From NCBI RefSeq assembly GCF_945859685.1, contig NC_079149.1:85427073-85491072 (forward strand): DNA of 64,000 nt, in the 5' to 3' direction. Positions within the stretch are counted from its first letter, which is position 1. Each line of letters begins with the position of its first letter. This DNA is from Eupeodes corollae (Eukaryota; Arthropoda; Insecta; Diptera; Syrphidae). The translations under genes were made by a program, and so were the position numbers. The notes under the pieces are model-generated. The model was not told the origin of the DNA. It worked only from the letters and a program-made list of their open reading frames with translations, and searched no databases. Of the stretch, positions 56,672 through 64,000 are shown piece after piece.

Positions 56672-57990
56672 GGTTAGGTTAGGTTACGGTTAATGTCCCT
56701 GATGGAGTAGGACACACTTAGGCCAGTTAAATGGCCTTTTGTGATATGTACCTCATGAATCTTGAAGCTTTTAATGAAACCAGATTGAATCACTCACGAA
56801 ACGTGAAAGACTGATAATGTGCATATGATTGAGATTGTTTAGATCGGTATAGAAGAATTTTCGTAGTTAAGGCTAGAGCAGGGCATGTATAGGAGGAGGA
56901 GGACTGTTTCTTCATCTTCTTAATCCATACAATTTCTGCAAAAATCATTTGAGAATACGCCTAGCCACGTGGCGGGCTTTGCTATTAAACGGTGTCCGGT
57001 TATGACACCTATTATCGAGCTTATATGCGATCTGCTTAGAGATAGCAAGCACCTTGAACGTTTTACATCTAGTGTTGGCCAGATGTTTTTTGTGACCTGA
57101 CACGTGGTGATGTTGTTTCAACTGGTGTTTGCCTTCTTCATAGCGTCTTACATTAGTAACAGTTTACAAGTAGCGATTGGTATGCCAGCATTAGCCAAAG
57201 GTGGTAGAATCGGTCGTACTGTACCATTTCTGGGAGTTCATCTGCTCTACAGTTTCCTGAAATTTCTCTATGACCTTGCACTCGGAAAAGGTGAATATTA
57301 AACTTTTTATAAGAGATGATCGACAGTTGTGGACTCTTATAGAGTTTGTGGAGATCGATGCCAGAGTTTTCATAGCGGCCTGACAATCTGAGAAAATACG
57401 GGTAGCAGATGTTAATACCACGTTTTCTTTAAGCTAGGACTAGACTTCTTTGGGAAGGACTAATGTGAGAGACTTAATTTCAGTCGTTCAGAGTACACAC
57501 CTCCACCAACCCCTTCATTTGTTTTTGATCCATCTGTGTTAAAGTGGATTGACTCGTCTTCCAGGAATGCCCTATCCTCCCAGAAAGATCTGCAAGGCAT
57601 AGAAATCTTGAAGTTTCTGTCGAATTGCAGTTGGGGGATGGAGTAGTCTGTGTGCTTTGGAATTGATTCTACTTATTCAAGAATTACGAAGTATCAATTG
57701 TTGTTGCTAACCCACTGCAACGAGGCTTTGAGGCGATCAGTAGAGCTTGCAGGTATTTATTTGCTAAGTATATCAAAAGCTGTTAGGTAGAGTAGAGTAT
57801 CCATTGCCGTAGATGAGGTCGCGCGAAGCCATCCGCCTATACGTAGACAAGTTGAACGCTGGACTTTATTTAGTTTGTCGCGGTTTATAGCTCTTTCTAA
57901 AGCAATCCACCATACTGCCACACCGTACATTAAAATCGGTCAGAATATTGATGTGTAGAACCAATGCGTAAATCGGGGTTATAAGCCCAA
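56672..57990 (-). pseudogene. LINE thumb, RNase H and 3' tail in gene B intron
   Basis: The minus strand reads VALFSCEQTIGNKLGL then FTHWFYTSI, PILMYGVAVWWIALERAINR and KLNKVQRSTCLRIGGWLRAT (post-palm region), then RNase H (RIFSDCQAAMKTLASISTNS, FNIHLFRVQGHREISGNCRA) and a decayed cysteine tail. It ends in a TAACCTAACC-like repeat at 56672-56690. The fullest copy of the family at 14002-14712 and 24840-25330. Oriented against gene B. Confidence 0.7.
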
Positions 57991-58833
57991 TTTATTACCA
58001 ATAGTTTGTTCGCAAGAGAAGAGAGCTACAGTAGCTTTTTTGACTTTTTCTTGAATATTACGTTTCCAATTAAGTTTTTGTGTAAAATAAGACTTAGATA
58101 ATAAGCCTCGTGTAAGAAATTTCATTGGATACCTTTAATAACATATGGAATTTTGTATTTCCTTGAAAATAGCAGAAAAAGATGTTTGCCTATGTTCTTA
58201 AAGCCTTAAAGCTTTACATAAATCATACATTTTGAATAAAGTTAACACTTTATATAAACACTCTTAAAAAATATTTGTTTACATTTGTCTATCTATTTGG
58301 TCTATCGACACAAATGAGTCATAATGATTTGTCATGAAATCGTTAAAAACAAAAAGACCAATTACAACAATTTCCAATAAATATGAATGATAAAATACAA
58401 AAAAAAACATAAAGAAAATAAAACGCATTATTCTTTTGTTTGTGGTTTCGAAATATTTCTTTGTTTCTGGACACGACATTAAATTGTTAAGAAGTCAACA
58501 AACTTGTAATTTTTCTTTCTTTATAAATGTTGCATGTCTGATGATAATAATCTTTCAAATCGTTTTACTGTTAAGACTGTACTTCCGTGAATGAGAGCAG
58601 AGAGTAATAGTTATGAAGAGAATAATATTATATTATTAATAACCTTGTTTAGTCCCCAAGATTTTTTTAAATTTTAAAGTCATTTTCATCTTAAATAACT
58701 GATGTCAAAATGTCGTCAAATTGTTTTGTTTAAAAACTAGAGGATTGTACACATATGTATAAAACTCTATTCAAAATACAAAACTGCAAAATATAAAATC
58801 AGTAATTTTTCATGTTTTATAATTTTTTTTCAG
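57991..58833. other. intron of gene B, 3' part
   Basis: AT-rich, ending in a T-rich tract and AATTTTTTTTCAG, a good acceptor for the last exon. Confidence 0.5.
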
Positions 58834-58967
58834 ATGAACAAACGATAAAAAAACAACCCATCTCAAAGTGCAAATGTATTCCTAAGCTATGCAAATGTAA
58901 AAAACATCGAATGATTGTTCAACGTCTCAGAGAGCGGCTAAATCTAGTTCCTGATATCATTTATTAA
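58834..58967 (+). CDS. Host gene B, last coding exon (Cys/Lys-rich)
   Basis: Continues exon 1 in phase 1 (split codon G|AT) with 43 further codons to TAA at 58965-58967. It reads DEQTIKKQPISK, then CKCIPKLCKCKKH, a C-x-C-x4-C-x-C-x2-H cluster able to bind metal, and a basic helix-like end (MIVQRLRERLNLVPDIIY). The 70-residue product is basic overall. The cluster plus Lys/Arg suggests a nucleic-acid or protein contact, but no known domain is recognised and no function is assigned. The C-K-x-K-K...L-R-x-R order recalls the last exon of gene A. No canonical AATAAA occurs before the RTE copy at 59143. Confidence 0.6.
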
Positions 58968-59142
58968 ACTTAAGTTTTAACTTTGTTGTAAATTTAATAG
59001 AAAAAAAAACATAAAATACATATTTACAGTTCCTTTAAATTTTACCCTCACCGATTCCTTTGTTTAATTAAGGTCAGCACTAAATCAAAGTAAGCTGGGT
59101 TAAGTAATTATTTTTATTTCAAATGAATGCAATAATTTGTTA

Positions 59143-61530
59143 ATGTTCAAATGGTAGACATGTGCATTCAAGAGGACACAAGCGTCCACAGATTTTTCTC
59201 AAAACTCACCTCTGTCTATCAACTCCTACTCTCACCTCCCCGCGGTGAACATCGGGTGCCTAGTACCTCAACTGGAGATTGGGTTCTAACCCCAGTGGAA
59301 AGTTGTTGGGCAAGCAAACGAGAGGGGGGAGAGGTGTTTCCACTAAGGCACCTCTCTTTATCCAGACGGCAGTGGACGGAATCAACGGTGGCGTCTACAG
59401 TTCCAGTAAGGTTGAACTACTTAGTAAACACCTTATTGGGCTTCTTCGACTTAATCGGAGCCCAGGCCTAAAATGAGCGGTTTTATCCGGCTCCCCATCC
59501 TTGGAGTTATACTAAGGATCTGACACTCAAGGTTGGTGGTTGTGTCGTCGGGGTGACTTCCTGGCCACGTAAAAGCCTCATAGTTGCGAAACACCAACAA
59601 GCCTCGGACACGGACGGATTTTGTTGACAACCTACGCAAACGAATTAAGGACAACGAACTTCGGATATGCCCGAGGATATGTAAGGTCCCTTAACAGACC
59701 ACGTGCGGACGAAGAATTAGCGGAGGCCCTAGACCGCTATAAAGCAGATATCACCGCCATCCAGGAAATACGATATGATGGGCCCGGCAAAAAGAGGATG
59801 AAAAACTGCGAAATTTACTATGGTGACTGCTTCCACGAAAACCAACAGCGCTTATTTGGATGCTGCTTCGTCATTGGAGCCAGACTTAGGCAAGAAGTCT
59901 TGAGCTATAGGTGCATCAATGAGCGCCTCATGACCATACGCAGCAAGGCTAAATTCGGCAACATTAGTCTGATATGCACGCCCGCCCCCACAGAAGAGAA
60001 GGACGACAATACCAAAGATATGTTCTTCGAGCTCCTAGACAAAACATATGAGCAGTGTCCTAGCTACGATATTAAAACTGTCCTGGGCGGTTTTAATGTA
60101 AAGCTAGGAAGGGATGACATATTTGGTTGAATAATCGGGAAAAACAGCCTGCACGACAACACTTCCGACAACGGATTCAGGCTCATGTATTTTGCTGCGG
60201 GGCGAAACGTCATGGTAGCCAGATCAATCTACCGTCAACCAGATTGACCATATTGCGATCGACGACAGACACGCTTCCTGTATCATGGATATCCGAAATT
60301 TCCGAGGAGCTAACATCGAATTGGACCACTCCTTCGTTGTAGCCAAGGTAGCACTACGGGTTTCCATACCCAAGCCAAAACAGGGAGGTGCTGTGAGAAG
60401 CTACAAAGTCGAACGGCTACAATCGCCTGTGATCTCCAAACTCTAAATCCTTTTCCGACCGAGTTACAAGTAACCTCTATCGAAGTTCTCTGCCGCTAAC
60501 ACAAGATATCGAAAACTAGTGGCAACATTGCCAAGGTGCAATCAGAGAAGCCGCCTCTGATGTGCTGGGTTTCAAGCAGCCACCAACAAGGAACCCCTGG
60601 TTTGATGAGGAAAGTCGGCAGGCAAATAAAGCCAAACAACAGGCATACAAAGCGGCGGCGCTGCATAAAAGGACGAGAGCTGCTCATGAGCTCTATGAGC
60701 AGAAGAGGCGACAGGAACACCGACTTCTCAGAAGGAAAGAATAGTGCAGAGTTCCCACGTCAACACTAGAGGCACTATCTTACAAAAGTCTGTCCAATTA
60801 CTAGCATATGCTAAGAAGAACTTAGAGTGATGTCAATAAGGCTATTGAGACAGAGGCGGCAAAAATGGGTGTAACGGTTAATGATGGCAAAGTACATGTT
60901 GTCGTCAAGAAAGGACATACAACACCGACGTTTTGGTCAAAACGTCAACATCGACAGACGTAACTTTGAGGTAGTCAAGGACTTCGTCTACCTAGGCTGC
61001 GCTGTAAACTCTTATAACTCTTGCTAACCGCTGTTTCTTTGGGCTAAGAAAGCAATTGAGTGGAAAAGTCCTCTCTCGAAGGACCAAAGTGTCGCTATAT
61101 AAGCCCCTTATCATCCCCGTCCTGCTGTACGGTGCACAAGCATGGATAATGACAAAAGCGGATGAAAGCACCTTGGGTCGGTTCGAGAGAAAAGTTCTTC
61201 GTGTGATCTCCGACGAGCTGTACAGGCTGTACAGCGACGTAGACTTAGCCAGAAGGGTAAAAGCTCAACGACTAAGATGGCTGGGTCACGTAAAGCGCAT
61301 GGAAACCAATGCTCCGGCCCGGAAAGTCTTTGAATCAATACCCACAAGACAGCGCAGTATAGGAAGACCGCGGATCAGGTGGCGCGCACAAGTGGAAAGT
61401 GGCCTCACTCAACTTGGAGCGCGAAAGTGGAGACAGCTAGCTAGGGACCGAGCTAGATGGAGAAGTTTGTTGGGTATGGCCCTAGTTTACACAGGACTGT
61501 AGCGCCACCTTAAGTAAGTAAATAAGTTTA
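59143..61530 (+). mobile_element. RTE-clade LINE, copy 5 (both ends present, RT core deleted)
   Basis: Starts with the same 5' end as copy 1 and ends GGACTGTAGCGCCACC plus TTAAGTAAGTAAATAAG. The endonuclease is largely open (59621-60130: ADITAIQEIRYDGPGKKRMK, CEIYYGDCFHENQQRLFGCC, VLGGFNVKLGRDDIFG, where the usual GDFN Asp is Gly). The linker lies at 60562-60744. At 60745 sequence jumps from RLLRRKE to VNTRGTILQKSVQLLAYA, deleting the RT fingers and most of the palm and leaving no YADD. The C-terminal region is open at 61056-61502. It begins 175 bp after the gene B stop codon. Confidence 0.85.
61056..61502 (+). pseudogene. RTE RT C-terminal region, open for 148 codons
   Basis: SGKVLSRRTKVSLYKPLIIP, LLYGAQAWIMTKADESTLGR, RRVKAQRLRWLGHVKRMETN and RARWRSLLGMALVYTGL, ending at the stop that overlaps the 3' terminus (CTGTAGCGCC). 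Same region and about the same state of preservation as 39925-40617. Confidence 0.75.
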
Positions 61531-61596
61531 AAAATGGATGAGTGTAATCCAGCGATGACCCAAGTAAGTCGAGAAGAACAAAATTCAAAGATTTAA

Positions 61597-61900
61597 AAAA
61601 TGAAAGGATCAGTTCCATATCGATAAGCTGTTAGAACTTGATATACCTGTCAGCAGCAACTCGGCCTGATATCGCTTTTGAAGTAAGTTCTGCAGCAAGA
61701 AAAGTTTTACCTAGACTGATTGGGAAATGTAAACATGCAGTTTAAAGTGATGCTGATTATGTAGGTGATCTTCAAACAAGACGATCAACGACTGGAGTAG
61801 TTTCAATATTTGCTGGATGACTTGTTTAATAGATAAGTCAACTTCAACGTACAGCAAGTGAAGGTGATAAATAAGCCATGTGGCTTAAAAAAGAGAACTT
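61597..61900 (+). pseudogene. Copia RNase H fragment, out of order
   Basis: With shifts it reads SAATRPDIAF, VSSAARKVLPRLIGKCKHAV, SDADYVGDLQTRRSTTGVVS (RNase H catalytic SDAD) and a decayed AMWLKK block. In an intact Copia element this part lies near the 3' end, after the RT; here it precedes the integrase, so two copies have been joined or the element is rearranged. Confidence 0.6.
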
Positions 61901-62084
61901 AGCATTATGAAGTTCAAATTTTGTATGTTCCGGAACGTTTTCTTGCAGGAAAGGAATACGTATCTAAAGACTTGGAAGAATTTCTGAAGAACGAATACAT
62001 CATCAGTACGCGGTTCCATACACACCACAACAAAACGGTGTAGCTGAACGCAAGAACCGAACCCTAACTGAAGCAGCGAATTGT

Positions 62085-62639
62085 ATGTTACTTGATGCAA
62101 TACTTCCAAATCGTTCTTGGGGAGAAGTCGTGTCAACAGCAGCCTATTTGCAGAATAGGCTACCCAGTAAAAGTCTCGAGAAGACTCCAATTGAGTTGTT
62201 TACTGGAGAGAAACCTGATCTGAGCCATATTAGAGTTTTTGGATCCAAATCGTTTACCTTAGTTCCAAAACATAAGAGAAAGAAGTGGGATGACAAGGCA
62301 GAAGAAGGCGTTTTTGTTGGATACGATCTCAACTCAAAAGGATGTCGTATACTTTATCTAAAATCTAATAGAGTTTGGATATCCAGATCTTTGAAAATTA
62401 ACGAAAATGAACCCAAGAATCAGCAACCCACAAAAAGCCAAGAATCTAGAACTGTACACCATTATGAAACGGAAGATACTTCTCCGAAAGAAAATTCAGA
62501 ATATGTTTCAATAAGACTGGGAAGAGACGAAAGCATCTCATTTAATGACTCGCTTGTCATTAAAGAGGAGCAAGTGTTTGAAGAATATGAGCCCCTCGTT
62601 ATAGAAAAGTCAGTAGCCCAAGGCGTGAAGACATTCTAG
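62085..62639 (+). pseudogene. Copia integrase C-terminal and linker, open for 184 codons
   Basis: MLLDAILPNRSWGEVVSTAA, YLQNRLPSKSLEKTPIELFT, HIRVFGSKSFTLVPKHKRKK and VFVGYDLNSKGCRILYLK are canonical Copia integrase blocks downstream of the catalytic Glu. The N-terminal zinc-binding and first Asp regions are missing, and the second-Asp region (usually DNGGEY) reads GKEY. A frameshift at about 62637 separates it from the RT. Confidence 0.75.
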
Positions 62640-62761
62640 ATCAGACAGAAAATCAGGAAATTCCAATTTCAAAGCGTTCAAATAAAGGCATTCCTCCAAT
62701 ACGTCTGTCGTACAAAGCCCTGGTTAGTATCTCGAAAGAACCAGAATCCTGGGATGAAGTA

Positions 62762-63478
62762 TTGCGTTTACCACTTGCCGAAGCTGCACAAGAGGAAATC
62801 AAGTCAATGAACGAGCTTAAAGTTTGGACACTTACAGATCTGCCGCCTGGAAGAAGAACAGACGGAACCATTAGTACTCATAAAGCCCGACTTGTTGCAA
62901 GAGGATTTTCTCAAAAATTCGGTGAAGATTACGATGAGACCATTGCGCTAGTGGTTAAACACGAAACTATAAGAACTCTTCTAGTGGTTACACAATTGAG
63001 ACGTTTGCATGTGCGGCATTTTGATGTGAAAAATGCTTACTTGAATGCAACACTGAGCGATGAAATTTTCATGGACCAACCCTCAGGGGTCAAAACGTTG
63101 GGTCATGAAGAAAAGGTGCTTAGACTTAATAAAAGCATATATGGTCTAAAACAATCAGACCAGGAATGGAACAAGAGAGTAAAAAGAAAAGCATCGACAG
63201 CTGATTCGTGTCTGTTTTCAATGAAAGAAAGCAACGGTCAAACAATATTTATGTTGATTTATGTTGATGACATTCTGGAATTCTGGATGACAAAAGGAAC
63301 TTTAATACCAATTGAAACAGGTTTCTTGAGTCCAAGTGAAGAAACAAGTCCGAAGTTACCAAATAATAACTTATACCGTAATGCTATTGGATCATTACTT
63401 TATATTTCAACCGTTTCAAGACCAGATGTATCCTTAGCTGTTAATATTTTAAGCAGAAAAATAGAATCTCCTACTTAA
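62762..63478 (+). pseudogene. Copia reverse transcriptase, internally deleted
   Basis: 238 codons open: LADLPPGRR-type start (residues about 27-33) joined to TDGTISTHKARLVARGF with the usual CKWVFK segment missing, then RHFDVKNAYLNATLSDEIFM (Asp), LRLNKSIYGLKQSDQEWN, IYVDDILEFW (catalytic YVDD intact) and, after a second deletion of about 50-70 residues, YRNAIGSLLYISTVSRPDV. A stop at 63476-63478 precedes the RNase H. Two in-frame deletions explain the open frame without function. Confidence 0.75.
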
Positions 63479-63982
63479 AGTGACTGGAAAGCTGTAAAAA
63501 AGGTTCTGCGATACCTTGGGACGACTGTTGACAGTTCTTTTAGGCTTCAAACAAATGAAGACAAAACTTTGGTGTGCTCTGTAGATGCTGAAAATCAACC
63601 AGTGGGTTTGTATTCCAATTTGCAGGAAGTAGCATAGCTTAGTCAAGTCGTAAACAGACCTCAGTAGCTATGTCTTCAACCGAAGCGGAGTATGTAGCGG
63701 CATCACATGCAAGTCGAGAACTAATTTGGCTACGAATAATCTATGAAGATTATCAAGGATGCATTCCTAATTGAATCCGACAAGTGTGGAACTCGAACAA
63801 AACATATTGATATTTGCCACCATCATAGAAGAGACCTAAGAGAGAAGAAGATCATCGAACTAAGATACTGTCCATCAAATGAAATGAGAGCTGATATTTT
63901 GACAAAACCACTTTCAAAAGATGTTTTCCTTAATTTTACGAATCTTTTAGCAATTCGAAAGGATGACCAATCGAAACCATCT

Positions 63983-63995
63983 GGAGCGAGAGGGG
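63983..63995 (+). other. polypurine tract of Copia element
   Basis: GGAGCGAGAGGGG, nearly pure purine, directly before the presumed LTR start TGTT at 63997. In LTR elements this primes plus-strand DNA synthesis. Confidence 0.55.
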
Positions 63996-64000
63996 TTGTT

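Larger units (their letters stand above)
61928..64000 (+). mobile_element. Copia-type LTR retrotransposon, 3' part
   Basis: Integrase C-terminal half, RT, RNase H and the approach to the 3' LTR. Order: YTPQQNGVAERKNRTL (Glu of the DDE triad), HIRVFGSKSFTLVPKHKRKK, VFVGYDLNSKGCRILY, a variable linker, WDEVLRLPLAEAAQEEIKSM, HKARLVARGFSQKFGEDYDE, HFDVKNAYLNATL (RT Asp), MLIYVDDIL, SRPDVSLAVNILSRK, then RNase H decay and KKIIELRYCPSNEMRADILT. The polypurine tract GGAGCGAGAGGGG ends at 63995, and TGTT at 63997-64000 looks like the start of the 3' LTR. Confidence 0.8.

Noticed and set aside
1..64000. CRISPR array, prophage, bacterial operon or rRNA gene
   Set aside because: No regular short repeat-spacer pattern, no bacterial gene structure, and no rRNA signature; the tandem repeats present have 173-bp units.

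Overview
This is an AT-rich nuclear window from an insect, most likely a fly (Diptera). The evidence is two small genes with GT-AG introns, no bacterial operon structure, and decayed insect-type transposons filling almost everything else: RTE, Jockey/CR1, R1/LOA-like, Tc1/mariner, Helitron, Copia, MITEs and a tRNA-derived SINE. The species assignment is inference.

Layout. 1-540: a mariner fragment sitting in a dispersed repeat. 543-1393: upstream region of host gene A. Gene A (+) has a first coding exon at 1394-1544 and a second at 19458-19678, predicting a 123-residue protein with a C2HC-like cysteine cluster and an acidic tail. Its roughly 17.9-kb intron holds Tc1-like elements (2230-5120, 6625-7639, 14890-16227), a dimeric 173-bp tandem array (2591-3460), a MADF-like remnant, MITEs (10101-10676, 12250-13118), a mariner (10749-11925), a SINE (13691-13999), an RNase H LINE tail, and a Helitron (16547-18722) with a LINE inserted at a 12-bp target-site duplication.

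20.4-55.6 kb is a transposon graveyard. It contains RTE copies at 20863, 32657, 39908 and 52921 (a fifth is at 59143), Jockey/CR1-group fragments on both strands, R1/LOA-like elements (the longest open frame in the window, 492 codons, is at 29320-30798), and a 5-kb interval bounded by Tc1-type inverted repeats (39754-44781) that swallowed three retrotransposons.

Host gene B (+) has exons at 55911-55989 and 58834-58967 and predicts 70 residues, Lys/Arg-rich with a CxC...CxC..H cluster. Its intron carries another LINE tail. An RTE copy begins 175 bp after its stop codon. From 61.6 kb to the window end lies a rearranged Copia element, whose polypurine tract and the first bases of a 3' LTR fall on the window edge.

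How the parts work together. No transposon here looks autonomous; all show stops, frameshifts, truncations or internal deletions. The clearest functional link is that the SINE shares its 3' end with the RTE family, the relationship expected when a LINE enzyme mobilises a SINE. The two host genes share a plan: a short basic or neutral first exon, a phase-1 intron, and a short Cys/Lys-rich last exon. They may be related, but this is unproven.
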